Part shown: piece by piece, positions 34,266 through 46,947 of the stretch
Position numbering within the stretch: the stretch's first letter is position 1
How the letters are laid out: every line of letters starts with the position of its first letter
Origin: Kappaphycus alvarezii
Lineage: Eukaryota > Rhodophyta > Florideophyceae > Gigartinales > Solieriaceae
DNA: 64,000 nt
Assembly (NCBI GenBank): GCA_002205965.3
Contig: NADL03000054.1
Span: forward strand, 434,001 to 498,000
Direction of reading: 5' to 3'
The notes under the pieces: generated by a model
The model's input: the letters and a program-made list of their open reading frames with translations, nothing else
Told to the model about the DNA's origin: nothing
Database searches by the model: none
Program-made: the position numbers and the translations under genes

Positions 34266-34445
34266 CCCGCCCCATGCGATATGTCGTTAGGTGCGGGCGC
34301 GGCCACTTTCACCCGTCTCGCCAGTTTCCCCTGCAGACTGCAGACTGCTGCGCTATCGCTACACCGATCTCGTTGATATCCTTTTCGAAAGTACTTCCAC
34401 CTCTAGCCCCCGGAGCACGTTGGACAAACCAGGAATGGCGCGCAA
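34266..34445 (+). repeat. Direct repeat copy B
   Basis: Second copy of 33244-33420, about 1.02 kb downstream in the same orientation. It has a 7-bp local duplication (CAGACTG twice) that disrupts the shared frame. Confidence 0.75.
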
Positions 34446-35120
34446 AGGTGTAGATGCATTTCGAGCGACCCTATGAAGCGGCACTGTATGGTTTTCATTG
34501 TGAGAGTCTTAATAGGGTTTGAACGAAAACTAGCGGTAAGTCCAGGTACGAAACTGACCAAGACCAAGGTGCTAGTCTTGGTCGTATAGAACTTAGATGT
34601 CAAGCTGAGTAATTCGTACTCGTTACTTTCAATTCAGTGACTTTGGATAGTTCAAACCACATATATACAGTTCTAAATCATTAGCTCTAGAGTATTGCTG
34701 ATGTAATCACCTTCACACAGCAAATGTTGTGATGACGATGCATTTGATATTGATAATGCCTCGCTATGACCAAATGCACGTGCGTCCACGTCTAAATGAC
34801 CAACGTGTATGTTTCATGCAATTGCATGTAAACCCAACATTCATCAAGGTCCCCTGTCCGCGGTGTAGCTTGTCGCCCTCGCAGCATGCTGCATGATTCT
34901 GAGGGACAGGCGGAGGTTAATTTTTTCAAGCTGTAGGGGCTCTGTTTTGCAGGGTATTTTGGCAGAACTTGTCTGGCTCTTCTCTCGTTTGTTTCACTTG
35001 CCCTCCCTACGCCTTACAGTACCCAAGAATAACAAGTCTGCGGTGAAGCCTCCCTATCGGCCGAAACCATCTCTAAGGTCACCAATCGGTGATAAGCCTC
35101 CCCTGCAATAATCAACCACG
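34446..35120. other. No gene; decayed repeat sequence
   Basis: No recognisable ORF. Composition shifts from GC-rich to more AT-rich. Confidence 0.4.
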
Positions 35121-35290
35121 AAAATGTCAATTGGTAGGCGTCAACTGGGCGCGCGAGTGAGGCTATTCGGAGCACGGCGATAGCCACTGATTTGTCTGCA
35201 CAGGGTATATACTTTACCTTAACTGTTGATGTAGTGGATGGGTACGCAATAGTAGTGGAGGAGTCATTTTTGTTTAGAACAACCTTCATC
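35121..35290 (-). repeat. Dispersed repeat copy 1 with a conserved short reading
   Basis: Matches 49219-49400, best over GTAGTGGATGGGTA and the flanking 60-80 bp. On the minus strand both copies read STTIAYPSTTS followed by VKY-PC. Confidence 0.6.
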
Positions 35291-36400
35291 TACTCCAGCT
35301 TAACAGTAAAGCCCGATATATACCCCATATCCACGTAATTAAGCTTCTGAATGTCGAAAACTTTCCTCTGAAGATTCAGACTCTATGGTAATCTCCGAAT
35401 ATCTTCCAATGTTGACTGTGCCCACGTTCCTGTAAAAGGCATCTTCACTAATTCGATATGCAATGCTGTCATTTTAGTTTGTACGTAATATGTACATGAA
35501 ATAGATGGCTTAGATTTCGTTCCGAACTGATAAGATTGATCCCAAAGTGTCTGCCTCTGGCCTTCGTCGGGCACGACTGTCCTTTGCTCAGATAATTTAT
35601 TATCAACTTACAATTGTTCCTGGTTCCTGGTACCAGGGCCGCGAACCTCCCGAGATACACACAGGAGGTGCAGAAACTTTAGACCCGAAATTACATTGGA
35701 TCCGTTTGATCCGAATTGGGGCCGCCGGTATGATTTCATATCGTAAAACGAACGAAGTTTTACTATCAATGCATTTGGATTTAGGTTGCGAGACAATTAG
35801 AAGCCTTCGAAAAGCGTCTCATCCAACTTTTTTTGAGAGCTTGTCAATAGTGATAAGGGTAATTCGGTAACGATTATATTCTTAGCGCCCATTGTCCTAA
35901 AGAAGTTTTGTTGAGTAGTATTGTGTCTGTTACACCACTGTGTACTAGAGACTTATCCTTTGTCGTTATTCCAGTTCTCTATTACTCAGTACTGTAACAG
36001 AGACCTTGGATAGGAATCTAGTTCTACGAATTGGTGTTAATCCTACGGGAGTTTATACCTAATCTTTTTATTTATGCGGAACCAATTCATTTAACGTAGC
36101 GGCACACTGTAGGTCTTTATGGTAGTTCTTTTTGTATTTACACTTTATCATTACCTATTCTCTACTTACTATTGTAGTTTTCAGTGAGCTAGAATCTACA
36201 TGTATATTTCCGTTATACTGGTACCATAAAGTCATTTCTGTACTACGCTAGAGCTACAATACTGACTGTAAAAGGGAGCGAGTCTTCTGGATTCTTGGGG
36301 GAATCCAGAAGACTCGCCCCCTTTTAAACATTGCATTGACCCTTTGCCCCTAACTCTCTAAAAACCACTACCGTTGTTTCCACTACTCCTATAGAAGAGC
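35291..36400. other. No gene; hairpin and LTR-like fragments
   Basis: Holds the 14-mer TCTGTTACACCACT (35926) shared with 3730, a 12-bp inverted pair GTGTCTGTTACA/TGTAACAGAGAC (35923-36004, one mismatch), and the strong hairpin at 36270-36325. It may be the end repeat of the gypsy fossil to the right. Confidence 0.4.
36270..36325. repeat. 25-bp inverted repeat with a 6-base loop
   Basis: The arms are 36270-36294 and 36301-36325, complementary at 24 of 25 positions, with loop TTGGGG. The core arm is GCGAGTCTTCTGGATTC. Confidence 0.9.
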
Positions 36401-39400
36401 CCCGGATGCCTCCCTCCCTGTTTGATGTCTCATGCGAAGAAAATGCTACTATAGTAAATTTGTGGGAAATACTGATTAGATAAGAGACTTTATTAATAAA
36501 ATAGAGTATTTATAATGGTCGGAAACAGTTTGGTTTTAGTTTGAGGGATCTTGGTCTTTCTTCCAAGGACATTTTCTTGTTTAAAGCCATAATTTTGAAC
36601 CAAAATCGTCAGGAACTGGCGACATATTGTTGCTAACGCATTTGGCGGTAAACATGTGGGACCTTCAATTTTTTTCTGTCTTTCTTTGATAGCTGCGTCA
36701 ATGTTTCAAAAGAGTTATTTTCGGCTGTACCTGGACTTGAAAGTATTTCTAATGGTATTTTGTGCGTAAAGATACTTTCATAAAGAAAAAGGGAGTCAGG
36801 TTTTTCTTCGCGCTAAAATAGTAGTTGTGAGAAAATCTAAAGCCAACCAAGTATTCATCTCAGTTTTATTTGTGGAAGTTTACAAATGAAGGAATCATTT
36901 TCTCAATTTTTCGGTTTATTATTTCACTTTTTCGTCCGTTTGAGGATGAGAAGCAGATTATATAGAAAGCTTGGTACGTAAGATTGCAAAGAGACTTGTC
37001 CAGAAATCGCTCAGAATTATTTATTCTATGTCTTACATCATATTCAGAAGCAGTCTATGGTTGCGATAGATGTGATTCTTAAACAGTCGGATAGTGTTGT
37101 ATAAATCATTTTTTAGTCCATAGGGAATAATATTTATCAATTTTGAGAGTATATTCACCCATTTAAATACTTAGGTGTTCCTACTCCCTGATTTTGATTC
37201 TTCGTAATGAAATACGTTGTTGTACGTGTCTATGTAGATGAAAATGGCTCTAGTGGCTTTAAAGATCAGCTTTTTTCTGATTTGAATCCTTTTACCCTTC
37301 GTAGTCTGCATGAATTCACATGTTTGATGACGTGTGATCTTAAATATTTCCAAGAATTTCTTGGAAATGCCATTTTATTCTTCTTCTTAATTGCAAAATG
37401 TATTGCACTTGCATTGCTGTGGTGTTAATGTAATAGTTTTCAAGATAAATTACCTTCAGGCAACATTAAGTTTTCCCTTAGGCACAAAAGGTTTTCATGG
37501 CGTTTGAAAAGCACTTTTGGATTTTTGAAATGTCTTTGAATTCAGTATTGTTCTCGTATCATTTTTGAGCCCCGTGAGTCCCGAATTTGTATACGAGATA
37601 CTTGAAAATTTATTGAATTCGTAACTTTTTTTGCAATTTATTAATGTAGAACAAGATTATTTCTATTTCTGGTGATTTATTTTCTTTTTTTGTCTCGAAA
37701 AGGCATCTGCCAACTCTGTTTGACTTTAACCGTGTCGGTACAGCTTTGAAATTGAATTTAACGAGATTTTCAAACCACCAGGCTTATTTTGTAGACAGAA
37801 TTGGCTGGGTCTTGAGATATCGAAGTGAGTGCTGATCTGTCCATGCAAAAAACTTCTGTCCATTTGAATATTTTCTTCGTCATATCAGTGAATCAGCAAT
37901 AGCTAGTAGTTCTTTTTCAAGAGCTAGGTAGTTTTTCAGCATTAATAAGTGTTGTAGATGCAAAACTCACGAGTATTTGATCCTTCCATCAGTCTGGTAC
38001 AACAAAGAACCGATTTATTTGTTCGAATTGTCCGTGGTAACCGCTATAGGCAAGTCTGGCCGAAAAACCGAAGAACCAGAGTCGACATAATTGATCATTT
38101 GAGGTTTCCAAAAGCGTTTTCTCGTTCTCTGTCCCATTTAAAATGATATTTTCTGTCAATTCTGTCAGATGTTTCTCGATGTTGGAAAAATTCTTGATAA
38201 ATATCCGATAAAATTTGCAAAGGTCTGAGTAAGATTGAACTTCAGTTTTAGTTCGCAGATTTGACCAGTCCTTGGTAATCTGGATTTTCCACGGTTCAAC
38301 CTGCGTTACTTCCTCTGGGAGTACATTTATGTCGCTTACCTGGCAGTTGGTCCGACTGGGCGTGATATTCTGGGACAATATGCATTGCTGGAAGGGTCAG
38401 AATGGCCTTTGGGGATAACTGCCTAATCATCCACGTATTTGTCATGCGAAAAAACTCACCCAGTGGGACGACCAATCCCATGAGCTCATAAGTACCACGC
38501 GATTGACTGTGAGTGTCATCTAGCCTGTTACTATAGCAGTGGGACTGGGTGTTCCCAGTTCTGACTACTGTTGTGGGCAAGCGCCTGTACGTTCGAAAGC
38601 CCGCAAATCTGACGTTGCGAGATTGCAAGATCTCCCTGAACCGATCTTTTCCCTGGCTGTAACATGTCCAAATTATTCGACAATTTTTGCTCCGAAACTG
38701 CATTTCGATAGCTTAAAGTGTAGTTTCGAATTATGTAGAATTTCCGTCATTTCTTTAAAATGTTTAAAATGGTTGCACTATTTATTTGCAACAGACAAGA
38801 ATATAGTCTGAATTCACAGTGACAAAAATACGCAGTTGATTCTTGAAGAAAGAATTCATTGACGATATAATTGATCCTGGAGCATTGGTCAACCCAAAAA
38901 GTAATACCAGGAACTCGAAATGTGTAAATCTCGTTCGAAATCCTGTCAGGGGAATTGACTATTTGTCTAATCGAATCTAATTATAGAACGTCTGAATATA
39001 GGGTTTCTATATTCAGAAGAACTTATCACTCTTGAATTGATAGAAAAGTTTATCAATGCTCGCAAGAAGACAGGTAACTATTCTATATCTTTGTTTTGTT
39101 GAGAGCTGGTATTGATGAAAATTCTTAAAATTACTTCTTTTTGGACATAAATTTTATTTGTGAGCCCCAGGCTGTTTTAAAAAGTATAATAAATATAATC
39201 ACTTTTCAGAAAATAATCTTTTTTCATAATTCTTTCACTTGTTTAGATGAAAGTTCATATGTGCCTTTATTTTGTGCTTCTGCTTTTTCTTGTAGCTTTA
39301 TTTTGAACGCTTTTGTTCCCTTCTGCGGTATTCTTCTAGGAAGCCTCTCTTAAAAATATCAGGGAAGTAATCCAGATTGTGTCGGATATCTGTGGGATGT

Positions 39401-41130
39401 TCCGAATGGTTTTCTGAGCTGCTGTCTAAAGGGTGTGACAACACGGCGAACGGGGGCTTATAATCTCAGAACATCTACCACAAGACAATTAATCGATGTA
39501 AGAGACTACTTAAGAAGTTCCTTGGCCTAATAATTTGATCGCTTTGTTCTCGTGTTTAAATTCAATAATGTTCGTTTTGCTATGAATTACTGCGTTATGA
39601 GATGTTAACCAGAGATTTCACGAGTCTAAATCATAACGCTTCATTGGATTTACAGCAGAATAGAGTCTTTTGGTATGGTTCTGAATTGTTTTTTCTGTAG
39701 GAATATTAAGTTCTGTCAAAGATTGATCTGCGACGTTTATCATTTCAGCGGGGTGGGCACTTTTTTATTGTAAGTTTATGCTTGAAAAAGAAAATTTCGT
39801 CAATATGGTTTATCTAAGCTTCGTTTTCCACTATTATTTTTTCTGATTTCCTCCTGGAAAGCCTTTAGTGAGTAAAAGACTTTTTTTGGAAGTTTAGAAG
39901 GGGGTTGATTTGACAAAGTTTAAATTAGTACTGGAAGCTAGAAAAAGATTTGTAAAGAAAGGAGTATGGATCATGCTCTGCCCTGTGGTTCTTAGGGGTT
40001 TGGAACAAACTGCGAGTCTTCAAATAATTCTGTGCCTTTCGAGTAGTTCTTGGAAATATTTACTTTCTGAAGACATTATAACTACACACCTTCTCGCGTA
40101 CACTTTTCGCGATATTACTTCGTGAGCTTCTTGCGATATATGTTTCCAATCTACATAGGAACTGGAACCTGAGCCTTCTTTGTTGATAAATGACTGTAAC
40201 TTTCGTGGTTCTGATGCTCTTCATTAAGATGGCTCAACACGCTCTAGACATTTCACTAAATCTGCAAGACTAGTTTACTATTCCCTATATTCTCCTTCCC
40301 ATATATTTTTCTTAAGTACCCGGAGATAATGGTCGGATTTTCTTCCAATCTGATATTTGGAATATCGAGGAGGATCCGAAGGAAGTTTTCATTGAAGCTT
40401 GGAACTTCTTTGACTTGCTTCATTTTTTCCAGCTTTTATCTTGCTAATTCTTTCTTATTTAATGTTTCGAAGAGTTACAAGAGATCATGTCTTAAGCTAC
40501 CGTAAGTCTTGACTCTCTTTCGTAGTTCTGTGTTCTGGAATATATTCCAACACTTGTGAGCATTACTTACAAGATAACGCAATGCAATTCCCACTACAGA
40601 CTAGCTATATGCTCATGACTTTAATTATATATCTACGAGACCCAGATACCGATCTACACTTTCCCACTGAAAATCAGAAGCTTATTGACCCTTTTTTCGC
40701 TGAAATTGGGTGCAGATTTCCTATATTTGAATTCGGCTACTCGTTATACGGCAATCTTGAGCTCATTACGGAGCCCAAAGCTAGTTTTTTGCTTGTGATA
40801 ATTGATTTTTAAGCGTTTGGAAAGTTTTTGCCAAGGTTTGTAGAGCTAGCAGTGAAGTTTCAGGGTTCATTTTGAAAAAAATTAGCACCTTCGAAAAAGT
40901 AGACCTCTGAAATCGTGGTTTTGATGAAGCCATGTGACTTACTGCCAATATTTTACGAAAATTCTGAGCTCGAAGAAATTGATTGGTGCAGTAGTCTTCT
41001 CCTAGTGGTACTTGATTCTCGCGTATTCTGGGCTTTTTGCAATAATAACAAAGTGCTCCCATACGGTGAACAATTAAAAGTGGCTCAAGCTGTTACGAAT
41101 ATTTTTCTTAGATCACCTTGTTTATGAGGT
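36400..41130 (-). mobile_element. Ty3/gypsy LTR retrotransposon fossil 2, heavily broken
   Basis: Minus-strand reading from right to left gives a gag zinc-knuckle-like segment (CYYCKKPRIRENQ, about 41.05 kb), reverse transcriptase (a YELM...PLGEFFRMTN block, about 38.45 kb), the RT-RNase H junction (TEVQSYSDLCKFYRIFIKNF, about 38.2 kb) and integrase core remnants (FSSSNGRKSEIINRKIEKMI, about 36.9 kb). The order is that of Ty3/gypsy. It is very old, with dozens of interruptions, and sits in AT-rich sequence. LTR edges were not found. Confidence 0.7.
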
Positions 41131-43569
41131 CGCTGAGAAGAAAAATTGAAAATAGTCTTTTAACTTCATATTGAACTTTTCCAGAAAAATATTTTAAGGA
41201 AAAGAAGTCTACGCTGCCGTGAAGGCGGTGAGGAAACTGATTGACTAGATAGTGAAAAGTGATTATGAACGATAGGGAAGACTATGGAGGTGAGGATAAT
41301 ACGTCTAGTTAGTGGAGGCAGTGCATATTAGAAGTGCTGGCGGTAGCATGGACTGGCTTTGTGACCACCAGAATCCTTGACGGAGCGCAACATGGTATTG
41401 CACACGTCACACGAGAAGGTTCAAATTCTATGACAGATGGTGCGGCGGTGGAATCGAAGGCGCTCAGCCCGCAGCTCGGGAACGGTGCAGTTCACTGCAC
41501 AAGATTCACAGCGCCAAAAGACAGTGTTCTGCCTTGGGTCGGTGAAATGGCGACGTGGAAGGCAGTCAAGCTTGCGGATGAGCTGATTGTATATGCAGTA
41601 AATCGTTGCGGAGGAGCGATACTGTAATGGAAACAGGGTATGAACACAACGGAAGGGGTAAAATCTCTAGCGCGGGGAAAAAAGGTGGGCCAGAAGAGCC
41701 AGTTCGATGGGGTATAGGCAACGATAGAGAAGCCAAAAGAAAGAGACGTGGAATTGGCACAGGAGCGGTAAGAAATATTCCTATTGTCGACAGTTCCTTC
41801 GAAGAAAGCAAAAGGCATTATTATTTGTCCTTAGGGTTGAGGGCGGCAGGGTGATAGATCTGTGCATGAATAAAAAATAAATGAGGCTCCGCGGGCTTCT
41901 CGGGGTCTTAGGTATTGTAAGGGAAGGTCAAAAATAGAGAATATGGAATGGACACAGAAGACGGAATCAATTACGAGTATATTCAAACAGTCCTATTTCA
42001 TGTATCTCTCGTACGCTGATTTTTACTCGGACGAAGAGTACATGGTACTAGATCGGCTGTTCAATGGAACTGAAGGTTAAAAAACGTTGTAAGGGTCAAA
42101 TAATATTTATTCAACGTTCAAAAATGTCACTAAGTGGAAACCAAGTAGAGATATTGACCTGCGATTGGATTGCCAAAATTGGCAGTGGCAAGAAACTTAC
42201 TTGCAATGCCATGATGCCATAATCCCTGAATGATATCATTTGGTAGCGGAGATGAGAGATATTTTGAGAGTTGCTAACTGTTTGACCAGAAATATGTGGT
42301 AAGGGTAGTTTTAGAGAGACTTCTATTAGCACAGGATGTTTAAAATTCCGTAATAAGAGTAAAAACCATAATATATATTCAAAAGACTACCAAATGGAAA
42401 TGAAATTTTTCTGAATAAACAAGTACAGAGTCAATAAGTAAGGTAGAAATTAAACGCCCATGTTTCATGGGATTATCCACGAAGCTTAATTTTACAAAGG
42501 CACTAAAATTTTCTGCAAAATATAATACTGAAATTCTCGCGTTCTCATCGACTAAGAATGATTACATCTATCGAAAATATGTCTTGTTTATCATCCCGCA
42601 TCTTTCTGTCCAATATTTTTATACAACGAGCTAGAAAAGCTCGTTGTATTTTGATTTTTATCCTTGTGTAGTATTTAAAAGAAAGGTTCCAGAGTTTTAA
42701 TAGGAAGGGACGGAAATATTATCATAGTGCTTCTGATGTGTTTTTGGACAAAAAATGAATGAAACGGTTGAAATCATTGTAAAAATGCATATCTAAACCG
42801 AAATTATTTCTATTCAATATGTTTTTTACCAAAAATTTATCAAAAACTTCTCAGTCGATTTATTAAATCTTGTAACTCGATAAGTCCTTCAATGAAACTG
42901 ATTCATTGATAAATATATTTGAACTGACAATTTATTTTTGAAAATTCTATCCCCAGAAGAATAGACTACGTGGGAATTGTATTCAAACTTCCAGTCAACC
43001 AATTTTGAGTTCGGAGTAAAAGCAGTCCAAAAATGTTAGGATAATTGCTATATGGTACCAGGAACCCAAAAGATATACATCAAAATTCAAGCTCAAAAGT
43101 ATAAATAAACAGTTTAGAACAAACAGTAGGATTTAAGGAGAAATATTTCAGAAGCAGGACTGCATTATATTAATCATAATGAAAAGAGAAATAACCATAT
43201 TGGTTCCCTTCAATAGTCATTTTCAAATTTCAGGATTTGTGCCAGAAGCTTTTTTGAAGCAGAATTTCTGAAATTACGCAGATATTGTTTACTGAAAAGT
43301 TAATTCAGAAAAGAAATAATATATTGAATAATTTCATTTACGCAAACATATTTTACTTGCTGTCAGAAGTATTATTATGATACCATGCTACTCCCTTTTT
43401 CTCCTTTCTTTGATTTCCTTAACTTCCAGATATGACACTCGGGAGGCAGCGACACCACACTCAGGTCAAATCCTCTTATCGAAGCCGAAAATGGAAAGTT
43501 GCGAACTTCGTCTTGCTTCTGTCCTGTTATTTCCGTTCCCATACAAATTTTATAAATGCTGTTAGCATT
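41131..43569. other. No recognisable gene; GC-richer island at 41.3-41.9 kb, then AT-rich
   Basis: Overlapping ORFs on both strands at 41334-41854 show no family. The rest is AT-rich with no long ORF and includes a 12-bp hairpin at 42621-42649. Confidence 0.4.
42621..42649. repeat. Perfect 12-bp inverted repeat with a 5-base loop
   Basis: ATACAACGAGCT, loop AGAAA, AGCTCGTTGTAT, followed by T-rich sequence. Confidence 0.85.
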
Positions 43570-43794
43570 TTAAAGTCGGCATCTTAGTATCAAAGTTTTT
43601 TCAGCGAGGTGCACCGCCACTACCTTTGATCCCTTTCTATCAAAAAAATCCCATTTTGAGAAGACGTTTGAGGTGCTTCCAGACTCATTCTCACTCAGTC
43701 TATTCCACTTGTGCAAGGAGAATGTGCAGAGAATGATAAATGACATTTAAGAGGGAGCTGCACACGTAGAAACCGCTGCGGATGTGATCCGCTC

Positions 43795-44673
43795 ATGGTT
43801 ACGTGTGTTACTCTACGTATGCCTTGTTCACCGTGTCGTTGGCGTGACATGGAGATACTATTTGGACATCACGTACCTCAGATCTCAGAGATATTCTGGG
43901 AGTTTCTTGAACGCTTTTTGGAAACAAGGGGCCGTCTACTGAAAGGAAAGATATCAGAACCGTTTACACGAAGTAATGGGGAGCGATACGCGTGTACAAC
44001 GTATGCCGTTAGTGGAGCGTTGGGATAATTCCGTGGGATTCATAGATGGTACAGTGATTGGAGTCTCACGACCTGGGAACTGCAAGGAACAGAACGTTGC
44101 GTAAAATGATCACAAGCGAAAGCAAGCGCTTAATTATCAAGCTCTTACAACACCTAATGGACCGATCATACACGCTTTGGCCCCTTGGAAGGGCGAAGGC
44201 GTGACTGGACACCCTACATGAGAAGAGTGCTTGATGAGGAGCTGTATACAATTATATTCATAAAAGGAAAGCAATATGTCATATATGGAGACTCCGGGTA
44301 CAATGTAAGGGAATTCATTGAGGTACTTTCCCAAGGTGAAAATTTAAATTCTGCCCGGAATGATTTCAAAAAATCAATGCATAAGGTTAGAGTAACTTTT
44401 GAGTGGCACTTTAAAGAGGTGAAGTTGCAATGGTCTACGGTTAGCTACAAGCAAAAATGCGCATCTTTCAGTCACCAGCGATTACCCTTTACATTGCTAC
44501 TATGTTGCTTACTACCTCGCTTCGTAACCAGAGAGACCCGAGGGCAAAGTCCGCTGAATGCGACCTTTCTCGCGGGCTTTGTCCGCAGTCCCGCAGGAAG
44601 TTCCGGGAGGGGGAGTTTCGGCAGCTACAGGGCGCTTTCTGCAATCTCTATACGCCATAAAATACTATTATAG
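43795..44673 (+). pseudogene. PIF/Harbinger transposase, broken but with the catalytic triad kept
   Basis: Order of blocks: CRWRDMEILFGHHVPQISEI (about 43845), NSVGFIDGTVIGVSRPGN with the first Asp (about 44028), HKRKQALNYQALTTPNGPII (about 44110), GRRRDWTPYMRRVLDEEL (about 44190), GKQYVIYGDSGYNVREF with the second Asp (about 44268), and KVRVTFEWHFKEVKLQWSTV with Glu (about 44390). This is the standard Harbinger DDE layout. The frame changes at least three times, at about 43.97-44.03, 44.18 and 44.45 kb. After about 44.52 kb the reading loses family similarity. Confidence 0.75.
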
Positions 44674-44759
44674 GTCGAATGCATCTTTTTGCCAGAGTCT
44701 AAGATTCGTACTTTTCCGCAGTAGAAAACGTTTCCATCATGGGCTTGAACTTTTGTAGC

Positions 44760-45180
44760 TCAATTTTCTCTTGCCTCTCGCTCCTCATGCCGTAACGGCC
44801 GTTTCTTGTCATGATAATTTGTTTCTCGCTCCATTCCCTCTTGCTCAAATGCCAGTCTTTCACGGTCTACTTCTACGCCAGCCATGTTAGTGTCGCATAA
44901 TGTAGCAGCGAAAGCACCAAGATCGGCATCGTCCTCGCTCTCGATCCGATGTCGCTTCCTCCTACCCCTGTTGCTTTTCTCATCCAAATTATTTATCTTC
45001 TCCCGCTCCTTTTCTTTTCAGACCCTCCAATTTATGTCCCACCACAGCCAGAGCAAACCAGGGACCGTTTTACCAGAACACATCCAATCTCCTCCTTCCT
45101 TCTCTACTTATCCATACGGGCGATTCGGTCCAAATCTCTTGTATCCTTCATGTCGTTCTTCTACCGCATTATAATCAATA
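44760..45180 (-). pseudogene. Harbinger Myb-like partner, C-terminal part
   Basis: The minus-strand ORF 44987-44760 reads NRGRRKRHRIESEDDADLGA, then VDRERLAFEQEGMERETNYH, a charged coiled coil like the tail of the partner in Harbinger 2. Upstream (to about 45180) another frame gives RHEGYKRFGPNRPYG, which may be the end of the Myb-like region. The DNA-binding domain itself is not clearly readable. Confidence 0.5.
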
Positions 45181-46947
45181 ACAGCTCGTCCAGCTCCCCC
45201 ACCTCCCCACATATTCCGGACATCATGCATTACGTGGTATCATTCCTCTTGAAAGCACCTAAGAGTCTCTAGAAGCGGTCCTGAATTATCTTCCCGTTGA
45301 TTTTCCCGGAGAGGTTGCGGTGACCTTTTTATTTTTAGACAGCCACCCCGAGTTTCCGCGTGACCTCTCAGTAGGGACCAATCTTTGCCCTAAATGCCGC
45401 GACCTTACGAATTATAATAATATCGTCAGTCGCAGTGAGGTTAGGGCGTCAGCAGGTCTTCTCCAGGGTAGCAGTGGGGGCGATATCACAAAAGGGAAGC
45501 AAAGGAGGGTTCTATGGTAGATAATAGGGACTTGAAAGGCATTTATCTGGAGAAAGACTGAGAGAAATCGGTGAGAGTGAGTCCATGTCAATCTTTGCCA
45601 TTATGCTGAACGTCTTGGTTCCTGTCAATGGAGATGCGGGTTGATCTGGATTAAGTATTTGCAACAGATACTTCCCGCTTTTAGGTGTCCACATGGTATT
45701 CATGTCTGGATATACGTTACAGAAAGGATTTCACTATTTAGTCACTTCTCATAAATGTAGCCACAGTATTTCTGCAAATTTGTGCAATCCGTAATATTTG
45801 TATGATTTAATTTCAGAAAAACAGAAATTCAGCTTCTGAAAGGTGCAGGCACAGTTTATCTATTTCAGAAGAAAAAATCTGCGAATAGGTGCCAGTAGAG
45901 GTACCAACACTCAATCCGTAAAGCTCCATCTACACCTTTGTAAAATTTGAAAAGAGTTACCTAGTGGTGTCTTAGGTGAAATTATCCAGTAAATAAAACA
46001 TGTTGGAAATAGCTTAAAAAGATTGTTCGCAGTGCCTTATTCAAAAAGGATCCCTTTTCCCCGTAAATTAGAGAATTGGACTCTCCGAGTGAGGCTATGG
46101 TCCCAATTCTAAACTTATTAATATCTGACCTTTGTCATCGGTAGCCAAACAATGCGATAAGAAACTTTTTATATATGTCTGAACCCAGGGTGTTATCAAA
46201 ACCATTAGAGACAAAAATTGTTAATGTTAGGAATTATTGTACTGGTATATGTATTAAAAATGACCTCAAACATTTCAGTGTACATTTTTGGTAGCATAAT
46301 CACCCTTTTCTAGAATCTATATGGTCCTAGGTTTGTAGAAATAATTTTACATCGTTCGGGCCATCGAGCTTTCTCCATCGATCAGCTTTTAGCTTTTATT
46401 AAATTGGTTTTCTATTCATATTTTTGGAACCAATTCAGGTAATTGTTTACCATTCAAGTTTCAACTACATATTCTTACATGTATTGATGTCTTCACTTTA
46501 ATACTCTTCCGCAGTATTTGCGTTAGGGAGACTCCAGAAACTTCTTAACCATATTTTCATTCTCAAAATGCTCATATTCAACTCATTTTCTCGCCCAAGG
46601 AAGCTGAATATCACCTTTTCGTAGCACCTTTTGCAGAGATTTCCATTCATTAGGATGAGCATTGCCCCCGTGACACGTGAATTCGTGTTCGGACAAGAAG
46701 AGATTGTGCCAAGTTTGATAGAGCAACAGATTTACCAGTACTAGTTTTCTCGCAATTACGAATACAATAGCTGCTGATTTCTAGAATTGCCTCACCGAAT
46801 AAATTTCTTTTTGGAGCATAAAACGCTTTCGGGGGGAATCCAACGGGCGAGGAACATTGAAATGCTTATTTACGAAACTGATAGCCAACTTCAAGGCGCT
46901 TACTTTACCTAAAAAGGAAATCTTGAAAATCGTCGATTTTTTTAGAA

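Larger units (their letters stand above)
43570..45300. mobile_element. PIF/Harbinger DNA transposon 3, broken
   Basis: The transposase (plus strand, 43795-44673) and the coiled-coil end of a Myb-like partner (minus strand, 44760-45180) are convergent, as in Harbinger 2 but inverted. The possible ends lie further out, near 43235 and 45870, where related inverted sequences occur. The limits given are those of the coding parts. Confidence 0.65.

Noticed and set aside
36270-36325. Helitron 3' end hairpin
   Set aside because: Helitron hairpins are shorter and followed by CTRR; none is present, and no Rep/helicase sequence is near.
41334-41854. Possible host gene in a GC-richer island
   Set aside because: Overlapping ORFs on both strands of similar length, with no motif or leader and no reason to prefer one.
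42621-42660. Rho-independent terminator
   Set aside because: The genome is eukaryotic and no gene reads into it; listed only as a hairpin.
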